Assembly (NCBI RefSeq): GCF_030812255.1
Contig: NZ_JAUSSH010000020.1
Span: 19,008 to 83,007, forward strand
Direction: 5' to 3'
From: Paeniglutamicibacter psychrophenolicus
GTDB taxonomy: Bacteria; Actinomycetota; Actinomycetes; Actinomycetales; Micrococcaceae
DNA length: 64,000 bases
The notes under the pieces are model-generated. The model saw nothing but the letters and a program-made list of their open reading frames with translations. It ran no database searches and was not told where the DNA came from. The translations under genes were made by a program, and so were the position numbers. Below are positions 17,401 to 27,406 of this stretch, in pieces (within the stretch, counting starts at the first letter, position 1; each line of letters starts with the position of its first letter).

Positions 17401-18675
17401 CTACGGCGTCGTCCGGGCCGTGCCGTTCGGTGCCTCGAGGACCAGGTGCCCGACCTCGGTCCGGTTTCCCCTGCCGGTGCGCACCGCGGTGGCACCGCTG
17501 CCGTGGGCAACGACCTTGCCGCGCACCGACAGCGTGTCCACCGGTCCCTCCAGATCCACCGTGGCCACGCCGTCGCCGGTGGTGACGATGTCCCCGCCCA
17601 CGCTCACGGTTCCGATGTGGCCCGAGGGCTTCACGCTCAACGCGATCGCCGACAGTGGCATCAGCACTCCCTTGACCAGGGACTCGCCGGTGCCGCCGGA
17701 GGTGGACAGATTGCCGGTGATGGTGAGTTTCGGCAGCTCGCGGCTGACCTGCACGCCCACCGATCTGTCGCCGGTGGTGGTGATGGATTCAAAACCGGCC
17801 TCGTTCAGCGATCCGTCATAGACATTGAATCCTCGGGCCCCGAGCCCGGTGGTCATGATCGGCGCCTGGATCGACAGCACATCGATGTCGCCGAAGTTCA
17901 CGAATCCGATGCCGCTGGGTCCGTGCGAGGTGACAGCGGCCTTGGCAGTCAAGTTCGTGACCCGGCCCCAGTTGTCCAGGACCATGTCGTTTTGCCCGTA
18001 CGTGGTGGTGGTGCCCAGGTTCAGGGCCCGTTCGGCGCGGGCGCCGCTGATGATGAACACGCCGCCCGAGATCAGGTCCGGGGTGCCCGGTGCGATCCCG
18101 CCGTCCGAGAAGACGTCTCCGGTGCTGAGCAGCTCCAGCTCGACCGTTCCGCCATCTGCCGTGCCCGCGGTGTCCCCGTGGCCACCGACAAAGACTCCGC
18201 CGCCGCGCACCGGGGAAGCGGCGGAACCCACTGAGATGTTTTCCAGCCTGGCCGACAGCGTGACGGCGGGATCGGGCTGCCGGTTCCACAGGGTGAAGGC
18301 GCCCTGCATGGCCTCGACACCGAACCCGGTGGGCCGGGCGCTCCGGCCGTGGATGTTGCCCGCCGCGCTGAGGTAGACCTGCCCGTGGGTGGTGACGTTG
18401 CGCAGGCGCAGCGTGCCGATGTCGGACACGGCGGGGTCGTTGTAGATCGCCAGCTCGTGGGTGGAGGTGCGCACGGTGAGATCCGAGATGGTGTTGTCGC
18501 TGGTCAGTTTCAGGCCCTTGGCGCCGAAGACCAGCCCGCCGCCGCGCAGGGCGACCCCCGGCGGCAGGGTGAGTGACGGCATGCCCCGCAGCGTCCCGGT
18601 GATCTCTATGTCGCTGGCGCCGGAAGCCAAGGCCTCGTTGAGTTGGGCAACGCTTGCTACCTTTGTGGAGGACAT
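17401..18675 (-). CDS. Parallel beta-helix repeat protein of unknown function
   Basis: 424 residues, GGAAGGTGG before the ATG. The whole sequence is built of short beta repeats with Gly/Asn/Asp turns and alternating Ile/Leu/Val (LRGGGLVFGAKGLKLTSDNT, ISDLTVRTSTHELAIYNDPA, GDIVTTGDGVATVDLEGPVD, VDTLSVRGKVVAHGSG), typical of a right-handed parallel beta-helix. There is no signal peptide or membrane anchor, so it is probably cytosolic or released by another route. Catalytic residues of pectate-lyase type cannot be assigned. The first 20 residues (MSSTKVASVAQLNEALASGA) match the cap helix of such folds. Confidence 0.72.
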   Translation of the reverse strand: MSSTKVASVAQLNEALASGASDIEITGTLRGMPSLTLPPGVALRGGGLVFGAKGLKLTSDNTISDLTVRTSTHELAIYNDPAVSDIGTLRLRNVTTHGQVYLSAAGNIHGRSARPTGFGVEAMQGAFTLWNRQPDPAVTLSARLENISVGSAASPVRGGGVFVGGHGDTAGTADGGTVELELLSTGDVFSDGGIAPGTPDLISGGVFIISGARAERALNLGTTTTYGQNDMVLDNWGRVTNLTAKAAVTSHGPSGIGFVNFGDIDVLSIQAPIMTTGLGARGFNVYDGSLNEAGFESITTTGDRSVGVQVSRELPKLTITGNLSTSGGTGESLVKGVLMPLSAIALSVKPSGHIGTVSVGGDIVTTGDGVATVDLEGPVDTLSVRGKVVAHGSGATAVRTGRGNRTEVGHLVLEAPNGTARTTP

Positions 18676-18893
18676 GGGGGGCCACCTTCCGATTCGGAAC
18701 GGATCATTGGTTCTGCGGCATCCGGGTGGACGGCCCGTTTGCATCGTACGCCGACAACCAAGACCAGGGAATCGGCCGTGGACATGGGGATTTTCCCAAC
18801 CGGGGCGAAATCGCCGGGTTGCCAACAAGGCTGTTGTCCACAGCGTGTCGTCCGCACTTGTCGCCGGTGGTGGCTCGTACCTACGGTGGATGG

Positions 18894-19576
18894 ATGAAGA
18901 GCAATAAGCGCAGGCGGCGGAGGGCCACGAACACGCGTGCTGGAATCGGGAAGGCGCCCAAGGGCCCATCGATTGTTCCTCCTCGGTCGACTTCGCTGGT
19001 GGAAACGCAGGTTGCGCCCCTGCAACCGGGCACGCGCATGGCACGGTGGAGCCGGTGCTTCTGCGTCCGTCACATGAGTGCCGAGCAGCGATCCACGGTG
19101 CTGGCGTGGTCGTTGGTGGGGATTGCCGGGGTACTGGTCGTTCTCGGGCTCGTTGCATTCGGCGGCACACTGATTGATGCCGGCAAACGGTTTGTCATGG
19201 ACCCGATTGCTGGCTGGGTGCTGTCGATCCCCGCGCATTTGGTGACTCCGATGGTGGCGGCAGGTGCCGCGCTGATTGCTTTTTTGGCTCTGCGGCAGAA
19301 GCGTGCAGCCGACGCCAGGACCGAATGGTGGAAGCGAACGCAGTTGGGCTGGACCAGTTGGCGTCCGAGAACGACTTGTTGGTAATGGTGGGGACGGGCA
19401 TGCTGCGACATCTCAGGGATGAGCACGAACGACAAAGATGGTTCCGCGCGAGGATCGTCGATGCCAGCGATCTGAAGCTGTTCAACAAGGTAGCCGAGCC
19501 ATTGCTGAGACAACCGGCAATCACACGTAGCATGGATACTACGAGAGAGGCCAACGAAAATGACGAAGAATCATGA
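18894..19576 (+). pseudogene. Two-helix membrane protein gene with a frameshift
   Basis: The first frame (MKSNKRRRRRATNTRAG...) has a basic N-terminus, two membrane helices (STVLAWSLVGIAGVLVVLGL; HLVTPMVAAGAALIAFLAL) and RAADARTEWWKRTQ. It then degenerates to LGWTSWRPRTTCW and stops at 19385. The next frame, open from 19325, continues with sensible protein (VGLDQLASENDLLVMVGTGM, then RHLRDEHERQRWF) to 19576. Joining them at about 19340-19350 gives one coherent product. A sequencing error, a true mutation and programmed frameshifting are all possible; no slippery heptamer was seen. Confidence 0.68.
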
Positions 19577-19727
19577 GGCTGAACAGCCACACAGATATCT
19601 GAGCCCCGAGACCATTAGCGAACTGCAGCAGCTCGTGGATGACGTCAACGAGTCTCTCGAACGCGACCGGAACCGATTGTCGCAAAGAATACTTCGCGTG
19701 CTTTTTCCAAGTCGCAACAACAGGTAG
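19560..19727 (+). CDS. Small 55-aa protein overlapping the end of the frameshifted gene
   Basis: The ATG at 19560 lies 17 bases inside the end of the preceding frame, and the TAG ends at 19727. The product reads MTKNHEAEQPHRYLSPETIS, then ELQQLVDDVNESLERDRNRL, ending in RILRVLFPSRNNR. It is hydrophilic with an amphipathic helix (LQQLVDDVNESLER) and a basic hydrophobic C-terminus that could touch membrane. No family is known. Overlap with the upstream frame suggests translational coupling, so the two products may work together. Confidence 0.55.
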   Translation: MTKNHEAEQPHRYLSPETISELQQLVDDVNESLERDRNRLSQRILRVLFPSRNNR

Positions 19728-19821
19728 ATCCCGTTCGTTTTCCCGGCCCGCCCGTCCACGAACACTTCACGACCGTGACGGCCATGAGTGGCTCATGCAG
19801 GTCGCACCTCCGGTCGCCGGT

Positions 19822-19991
19822 TCACCCAAACACTGGTGGGTCCTCCGGCGCCAGCATCTGGCCGCTGCAGGCACGATCCCGATCGTTGCCGGCAGCGGGC
19901 CGATCATTTCCCTGCCGGCATGGATATTCAACGGCATGCTGGCGCTGGGGGTGATCCCGTTTCCGCGGCCAAGGGCAATGCCGGGCCGGCG
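19822..19991 (-). pseudogene. 3' remnant of a diacylglycerol-kinase-family gene, frameshifted
   Basis: One minus-strand frame gives ALGRGNGI, PLNIHAGREMIGPLPATIG and IVPAA. The next frame gives QMLAPEDPPVFG and a stop at 19822-19824. Together they parallel the end of the intact lipid kinase at 27407-28309 (PLNIYADGENVGPLPATISI, then VLVPADSPVFG). The rest of the gene is absent. It is a truncated and frameshifted copy of the C-terminal domain. Confidence 0.72.
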
Positions 19992-20091
19992 CACGGGTGC
20001 CGCCGAACCCAGAACCGCACCGTAACCTTTCTGCACGCTGTGCGCCGGCGACCAAACCGTGGAATCCAGTCGGTTTTCCCGGGCGCTTTGT

Positions 20092-21114
20092 TCAGGCGGG
20101 ATGCCGTGATGCCTGGGGTGACGGTGCGCTGTCGCGCCTCAGGCGCGCCAAGCCTTCGGCGCGTGTCACCGGCGGCCGGTAGCCCAGCACGTCCCGAGCC
20201 AACTGGTCCGACACCAGGAAATCCCGGGCGTTAAGTTCGACCACCAACCGGTCCAGGGGCGGGGGACCGGGCTTGCGTGCCAATGCCCACAAGCCGCCCA
20301 ACACCGAGGCCAGGAACTTGGCAACCGGCGCAGGGATGCTTGCCGGTGGAAGCCCAAGGCCCTGCGTGGCGACCAACCCGCCGAGAAAATCCCTGATGGG
20401 TAGGGCATCCTCGTCGAACACATAATAGGCATCCCCACCATGTCCATGGTGCAAGGCCAGCAGCAGGGCCGAAACGACATTGTCGACATGCGAAGTGACA
20501 ATGCGATGGCGACCTGCGTCAACCATCCGCATCCTGCCGCTGCGGATCGCCGAGCAGATGCCCTGCAGCTGGGGATCCCCGGGGGCACCCCAGATCCAGG
20601 CGGGGCGGATCACCGTGGTCGCGAAGCGTTCGGTGGCCGCCGCCCGGACCGCCCGGTCGGCCAGGGTCTTGGTCGTGATGTATCCCGAGAAACGCGACTC
20701 GTGAAGCGGCCAGGTTTCGTCGGCTCCGTCGACGGGGCGACCGCCGAGCAGGCACATCGCCGCCCCAACATGGATGAACCGTCCGGCACCGGCCAACATC
20801 GATGCGCGAAGCAGGCTCCGGGTTCCTTCCAGGTTGTCCCGGACATAGTCGTGCTTTGCGCCGTCGCCGCCGGTGGCCGCGGCACAGTGGATGACGGCAT
20901 CGCATCCGACCAATCCCGCCAGCAGGGCCCCTTCGTCGTGGAGGTCCCCGGCGCAGGGCAGGGCACCCAGTGCCGCGACCTTGTTGCCGGCGGCCTCGCT
21001 GCGGGCCAGTGCGTGCACCGGGTACCCTTCCGCGACCAGGGCGGTGACGACCCGGGAGCCGAGCATTCCCGAACCGCCCGTGACAAAGATCGGGGCACCG
21101 GCCTGGTTGTTCAT
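20092..21114 (-). CDS. NAD(P)-dependent epimerase/3-beta-HSD-type extended SDR
   Basis: 340 residues. The N-terminal Rossmann motif FVTGGSGMLGSRVV (TGxxGxxG), the acidic loop GDLHDEGALLAGLVGCDAVI, the HVGAAM active-site strand and the catalytic pair Y-I-T-T-K (in SGYITTKTLADRAV) are all present, with RPAWIWGAPGDP after it. These mark an extended SDR acting on a hydroxyl or ketone of a sugar, steroid or other alcohol; the substrate is undetermined. It overlaps the cupin gene upstream by ATGA and so belongs to the operon facing a TetR regulator. Confidence 0.85.
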   Translation of the reverse strand: MNNQAGAPIFVTGGSGMLGSRVVTALVAEGYPVHALARSEAAGNKVAALGALPCAGDLHDEGALLAGLVGCDAVIHCAAATGGDGAKHDYVRDNLEGTRSLLRASMLAGAGRFIHVGAAMCLLGGRPVDGADETWPLHESRFSGYITTKTLADRAVRAAATERFATTVIRPAWIWGAPGDPQLQGICSAIRSGRMRMVDAGRHRIVTSHVDNVVSALLLALHHGHGGDAYYVFDEDALPIRDFLGGLVATQGLGLPPASIPAPVAKFLASVLGGLWALARKPGPPPLDRLVVELNARDFLVSDQLARDVLGYRPPVTRAEGLARLRRDSAPSPQASRHPA

Positions 21115-21626
21115 GTCGCCACCAGCCCTGCGCCGTATCGGGCTTGAAGGTCCTTGGCCATGTCCCAGTGCATCAACAGCCCGTATTTGGCGGCCAGCGC
21201 GTCGAATGCGGCGAAGAATCCGGGGCTGTTTTCCGGGTGGGTGGAAAAGACAACGCCCAGTTCGTCGTAGTAGCGCTGGAAAGTCGCCGGCGTGTGCATT
21301 TCCATGGCCCGGGCCGGTTCCGTGGAGGAGTTCCAAAAGGCGTGGGGGATCCCGCGGGGCTTGGGGATGTAGCTTCCGGCGCCATGGGTGCTTACGCGCT
21401 CGCCGACCAGGAAGGTCAAGGTGCCCTCGAGGATGTAGGTGCACTCATCCTCCCGGGTGTGGGTGTGCGGGTGAACAAAGGCACCGGGAGTCAGTATTCC
21501 CTCCATGACCAGCAGCAGGCCGCCGAGATCGGGATAATTGACCTTGTGGACCATGTTCAATGCCGGGACGGGTTCACCGTCGGAGGGTGCCACCGGCGTG
21601 GGGATTTCGAATGGTTGGGTTTTCAT
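21111..21626 (-). CDS. Cupin domain protein
   Basis: 171 residues. One cupin barrel is visible: motif 1 in GAFVHPHTHTREDECTYILE with G-x5-H-x-H-x3-4-E-x6-G ligands, motif 2 around PRGIPHAFWNSSTEP with its histidine. The C-terminal helical part includes FFAAFDALAAKYGLLMHW. ATG at 21626 is preferred because GGGAG lies nine bases upstream; the ATG at 21635 sits directly against that site. It is first in a two-gene operon with the epimerase, behind an operator palindrome. Role unknown, possibly small-molecule oxidation or isomerisation. Confidence 0.85.
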   Translation of the reverse strand: MKTQPFEIPTPVAPSDGEPVPALNMVHKVNYPDLGGLLLVMEGILTPGAFVHPHTHTREDECTYILEGTLTFLVGERVSTHGAGSYIPKPRGIPHAFWNSSTEPARAMEMHTPATFQRYYDELGVVFSTHPENSPGFFAAFDALAAKYGLLMHWDMAKDLQARYGAGLVAT

Positions 21627-21646
21627 GGTTGACATCTCCCAGGTAG

Positions 21647-21681
21647 TTCACTAGAACTATCACTAGTGAAGCTACTAGTAG
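21647..21681. promoter_or_regulatory. Two adjacent palindromes in the cupin-TetR divergent region
   Basis: TTCACTAG (21647-21654) and CTAGTGAA (21663-21670) form a perfect inverted repeat with an eight-base spacer. One base later CTACTAGTAG (21672-21681) is a perfect 10-bp palindrome, and both share the core ACTAGT/CTAG. This is the expected shape of a TetR operator controlling both directions. Confidence 0.75.
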
Positions 21682-21729
21682 AATGATCCTGAAGCGGCGT
21701 TGAGTCAAGAGGTGGGCGGAGGAAATTTC

Positions 21730-22350
21730 ATGGCATCTCGCATGAATCGGGCGCAGTCCGCGCTGGCCACCCGGCAGCGAATGCTGGGCGCAGCCTACGA
21801 CTTGATCGTGGCCTCCGGATACCACAACACCACCATGGCCGAGATTGCCGAGCGGGCCGGTGTGGCGGTGCAGACGCTGTATTTCTCCTTTGGATCCAAG
21901 CAGAGCATGCTGCAGCACGTGTACGAGCATGCCGTCTATGGCGTGAGCGGTTCGCTTCCCCCGGAGCAGCAGGACTGGTTCAGGGATTTGGGGCGCACCG
22001 GGACCCTGGGCGCGGCGCTCGAAACCATGGTGGAAAACACCGCGACCGTCCTGGCCCGGACCGCCCCGCTTGACGAGTTCGTGCGGGCGGCCGCCTCGGA
22101 CCCGGAGGCGGCGAAGGTGCGTCGGACCAATGAAGCACTGCGCCGCACCGCGTGGAGCGGGATGTTGCGCAAGCTTGAGCCGCTGGGGACCCTGGCCGAA
22201 GGACTCGACCACGAACGGGCCACCGACATCATGATGGTCCTCATGAGCCCCACGACGTACCAGAGCTTCGTGGCAGAGTACGGGTGGACGCCGGGGCAGT
22301 GGCGCTCCTGGTGCGTGGCGACATTGGCCCACCAGCTGTTTCGCCCGTAG
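21730..22350 (+). CDS. TetR family transcriptional regulator
   Basis: 206 residues, ATG preceded by GGAGGAAA. The HTH is canonical (MLGAAYDLIVASGYHNTTMA, EIAERAGVAVQTLYFSFGSK). The C-terminal ligand domain begins SMLQHVYEHAVYG and is of a common actinobacterial type with conserved Trp near the end (YGWTPGQWRSWCVAT). It is divergent from the cupin/epimerase operon with palindromic operators between, so it most likely represses that operon and itself. Confidence 0.92.
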   Translation: MASRMNRAQSALATRQRMLGAAYDLIVASGYHNTTMAEIAERAGVAVQTLYFSFGSKQSMLQHVYEHAVYGVSGSLPPEQQDWFRDLGRTGTLGAALETMVENTATVLARTAPLDEFVRAAASDPEAAKVRRTNEALRRTAWSGMLRKLEPLGTLAEGLDHERATDIMMVLMSPTTYQSFVAEYGWTPGQWRSWCVATLAHQLFRP

Positions 22351-22447
22351 GGGGTTCCGTCGCGCTCAAAGGGGCTCCGGGATTCGCATCCCAAGACGCA
22401 GCTTGCCGGAATGTGTTGGCGTTCCTGATCAAGCGATGCGTGTGGGT

Positions 22448-22882
22448 CTAGCGGGAGTCGAGAAGGCGGTGCTTGAGTTCCTTGATGCGTGCGTGGATGT
22501 CATTAGCGATAAGTTCCATGCGTTCCCGGCCTTCGATCCCGCGCAGGGACGGCTCGTCGGTTTCCCAGACCTCGATCTGGACGCCGTCAATGGCCGGAAC
22601 GTTGGCCTCGGTGCCCAGCACCACGACGTGCCCGGCGGCCCGCATGTTTTCCTCGGTCAACGCCTTGGGCTTTTCATTGCCGATGTCGACGCCGATCTCC
22701 AGCAGGACCTCGGCCGAGAGCGGGTTGATGGCCGTTCCGGGCTTGGTGCCGGCCGAGGTGACGGTGATGTGGTCGCCGGCCTCGAGTTTCATGAGGCCGG
22801 CGGCCATCTGGGATTTTCCGCCGTTCTTGACGCACACAAACAGGACGGCGGGACGCCCGGGCTGCGAAGGCTCGAAGCTCAT
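22448..22882 (-). CDS. Arsenate-reductase-like LMW phosphatase protein with CX5K loop
   Basis: 144 residues. The fold matches the low-molecular-weight PTP/ArsC family (VLFVCVKNGGKSQMAAGLMK; TVTSAGTKPGTAINPLSAEV; EKPKALTEENMRAAGHVVVL). The catalytic loop reads C-V-K-N-G-G-K-S, so the Arg of CX5R that binds the oxyanion is Lys. The late WETDEPSLRG region replaces the usual W-x-x-x-DP, and the GCGDTCP cysteines of the other arsC in this cluster are absent (VVVLGTEANVPA). It may be a divergent arsenate-thiol transferase, a binding protein or an inactive paralogue. It overlaps arsR by ATGA. Confidence 0.82.
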   Translation of the reverse strand: MSFEPSQPGRPAVLFVCVKNGGKSQMAAGLMKLEAGDHITVTSAGTKPGTAINPLSAEVLLEIGVDIGNEKPKALTEENMRAAGHVVVLGTEANVPAIDGVQIEVWETDEPSLRGIEGRERMELIANDIHARIKELKHRLLDSR

Positions 22883-23271
22883 CGGCTGGCCTTCGGGCTG
22901 AGCGTTGCCGCCAGCGAGTCCAGCGCGCCGGGGACCAACGAGTAGTACGCCCAGACGCCGCGCTTTTCGCGGGTCAGCAGCCCGGCCTCCACCATGATCT
23001 TCAGGTGGTGGGAGACCGTGGGTTGGCCCAGGTTCAGCGGCTCTGACAAGTCGCAGACACAGGTCTCGGCCTCCGGCGAGGAGGAAACAATCGAGAGGAT
23101 GCGCAGCCGGTTGGGGTCGGCGAGCGCCTTGAAGCGCGCCGCCAGGGCCTCGGCCTCGCCGGCGAGCAGGGACTCCTGCCCGTGGGAGGGAACGCAGCAC
23201 GGGGCTTCGGATTCCTGGACGGGAACCACGGGGGATTCCCGACGGACTGGGGTGGCAACCGGTGTGGGCAT
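22879..23271 (-). CDS. arsR: ArsR family As(III)-responsive repressor
   Basis: 130 residues, winged helix. The core is LAARFKALADPNRLRILSIV, then ETCVCDLSEPLNLGQPTVSH, HLKIMVEAGLLTREKRGVWA and YYSLVP. The CVCDL motif on the DNA-reading helix is the classic arsenite-binding pair. A second vicinal pair CCVPSH lies in an N-terminal extension (about residue 25) and may supply a third ligand. It is divergent from acr3 with an inverted-repeat-containing promoter between them, and is transcribed with the CX5K gene. Confidence 0.93.
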   Translation of the reverse strand: MPTPVATPVRRESPVVPVQESEAPCCVPSHGQESLLAGEAEALAARFKALADPNRLRILSIVSSSPEAETCVCDLSEPLNLGQPTVSHHLKIMVEAGLLTREKRGVWAYYSLVPGALDSLAATLSPKASR

Positions 23272-23310
23272 GTGCCTTGCCTCGCTTTCCTTCGGCTCCC
23301 GGACGGGAGA

Positions 23311-23363
23311 TTGACAATCGTCGATATATGCAACGATACTCGATACATCGACACTCGTCGATG
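23311..23363 (+). promoter_or_regulatory. acr3 promoter and ArsR operator region
   Basis: TTGACA (23311-23316) and GATACT (23335-23340) make a -35/-10 pair with an 18-base spacer for the plus-strand efflux operon. Downstream, CATCGAC (23346-23352) and GTCGATG (23357-23363) are exact inverted repeats with a four-base spacer, and a related CGTCGATA half-site lies at 23319-23326 inside the spacer. The repeats suit ArsR binding over the promoter. Confidence 0.65.
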
Positions 23364-23388
23364 CCTAGCCTTTTGGAGTGAACCCGAC

Positions 23389-24480
23389 GTGACACCTAGC
23401 GCCCCGCCCGCCGAAACCCGGCACCTGACCGCCAAGCTCTCCACCCTGGACCGCTACCTGGCCGTCTGGATCCTGGCGGCCATGGCCCTCGGGCTGGTGT
23501 TGGGTCGGCTCATTCCCTCGCTGGGCGCGGCCCTTGACTCCATCCAGGTCGCCGGCATCTCCCTGCCCATCGCCGTCGGGCTGCTGGTGATGATGTACCC
23601 GGTGCTCGCCAAGGTCCGCTACAACGAGACCGGTGCCGTGCTGAGCGACAAAAAGCTCATGGTCACCTCCCTGGTGATCAACTGGGTGCTGGCCCCCGCC
23701 TTCATGTTCGTGCTGGCCTGGATCTTCCTGGCCGACCTGCCCGAATACCGCACCGGGCTGATCATCGTCGGGCTCGCCCGCTGCATCGCCATGGTCTTCA
23801 TCTGGAACGACCTGGCCTGCGGGGACCGTGAGGCCGCCGCCGTGCTGGTCGCCATCAACTCCGTCTTCCAGGTCTTCGCCTTTGGCGCCCTGGGCTGGTT
23901 CTACCTGCAGCTGCTCCCGTCCTGGCTTGGGCTGCCCACCACCAGCGCCGAATTCTCCATTTGGACCATCACGCTCTCGGTCCTCGTGTTCCTGGGCATC
24001 CCGCTGGTGGCCGGCTACCTCACCCGGACCTTCGGCGAGAAGGCCAAGGGCCGGGAATGGTACGAGGACAGGTTCCTGCCCAGGATCGGCCCCTGGGCGC
24101 TCTACGGCCTGCTGTTCACCATCGTGCTGCTCTTTGCCCTGCAGGGGGACAACATCATCGCCAAGCCGCTGGACGTCATGCGCATCGCGTTGCCGCTGCT
24201 GGTCTACTTCCTGGTGGTCTTCGGCGCCTCGATGCTCATCGGCCGCGCCCTGCGCATGGGCTATGCCCGCACCACCACCCTGGCGTTCACCGCGGCCAGC
24301 AACAACTTCGAGCTGGCCATCGCGGTGGCCATCGCGACCTTCGGGGTCACCAGCGGCCAGGCCCTGGCCGGGGTCGTAGGCCCGCTGATCGAGGTGCCGC
24401 TGCTGGTGGCCCTGGTCTACGTCGCGCTCTGGTCCCGAAAGTTCTTCCCCTCCGTCAACCCCGCAAAGGCGCAAGCATGA
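23389..24480 (+). CDS. acr3: ACR3 family arsenite efflux transporter
   Basis: 363 residues, GTG start with GGAG ten bases upstream. Ten hydrophobic helices are visible. Family signatures include VGLLVMMYPVLAKVRYNETG, GLARCIAMVFIWNDLACGDR (containing the essential cysteine in ARCIAMV) and TTTLAFTAASNNFELAIAVA. It exports As(III) using the proton motive force. It is first in a plus-strand operon with arsC (ATGA overlap) and the flavoprotein, divergent from arsR. Confidence 0.95.
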   Translation: MTPSAPPAETRHLTAKLSTLDRYLAVWILAAMALGLVLGRLIPSLGAALDSIQVAGISLPIAVGLLVMMYPVLAKVRYNETGAVLSDKKLMVTSLVINWVLAPAFMFVLAWIFLADLPEYRTGLIIVGLARCIAMVFIWNDLACGDREAAAVLVAINSVFQVFAFGALGWFYLQLLPSWLGLPTTSAEFSIWTITLSVLVFLGIPLVAGYLTRTFGEKAKGREWYEDRFLPRIGPWALYGLLFTIVLLFALQGDNIIAKPLDVMRIALPLLVYFLVVFGASMLIGRALRMGYARTTTLAFTAASNNFELAIAVAIATFGVTSGQALAGVVGPLIEVPLLVALVYVALWSRKFFPSVNPAKAQA

Positions 24481-24893
24481 ACACCGCCACCAAGCCCTCC
24501 GTCCTGTTCGTTTGCGTGCACAACGCCGGACGCTCCCAAATGGCCGCCGCCTTCCTGGCCAACCTCTCGGCCGGGCAGATCGAGGTCCGCTCCGCCGGCT
24601 CCGCCCCGGCGGACACCGTGAACCCTGCCGCCGTCGCGGCCATGGGCGAGGTGGGCATCGACATGGCGGGCGAAACCCCCAAGATCCTCACCACCGAGGC
24701 CGTGAAGGAATCGGACGTGGTCATCACCATGGGCTGCGGGGACACCTGCCCGATCTTCCCGGGCAAGCGCTACGAGGACTGGGTGCTGGAGGATCCCGCG
24801 GGCCAGGGCGTTGAGGCCGTGCGCCCGATCCGCGACGAGATCCGCGCGCGCATCGAAACCCTGATCTCCGAACTGCTGCCCGCCGCCAGGTAA
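24477..24893 (+). CDS. arsC: Arsenate reductase, LMW-PTP family
   Basis: 138 residues. The P-loop C-V-H-N-A-G-R-S (CX5RS) is intact, followed by QMAAAFLANL. VRSAGSAPADTVNPAAVAAM, VVITMGCGDTCPIFPGKRYE and DWVLEDPAGQG (general-acid Asp before Pro) are all standard. The GCGDTCP cysteines could serve intramolecular thiol relay, as in thioredoxin-linked enzymes, although actinobacterial relatives often use mycothiol. It makes As(III) for export by the neighbouring ACR3. Confidence 0.93.
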   Translation: MNTATKPSVLFVCVHNAGRSQMAAAFLANLSAGQIEVRSAGSAPADTVNPAAVAAMGEVGIDMAGETPKILTTEAVKESDVVITMGCGDTCPIFPGKRYEDWVLEDPAGQGVEAVRPIRDEIRARIETLISELLPAAR

Positions 24894-24924
24894 GAAACCC
24901 CTCGACCCCCAGGACCGGAAGACC

Positions 24925-27388
<2,464 letters not shown>

Positions 27389-27406
27389 GAGGGCCCCGGC
27401 GGCGGG

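Noticed and set aside
18894..19576. Programmed frameshifting in the membrane gene
   Set aside because: No slippery heptamer or downstream pseudoknot was seen near 19340-19350; mutation or read error is simpler.
23365..24474. Long minus-strand open frame opposite acr3
   Set aside because: Antisense shadow rich in Gln/His/Gly; acr3 is unambiguous on the plus strand.
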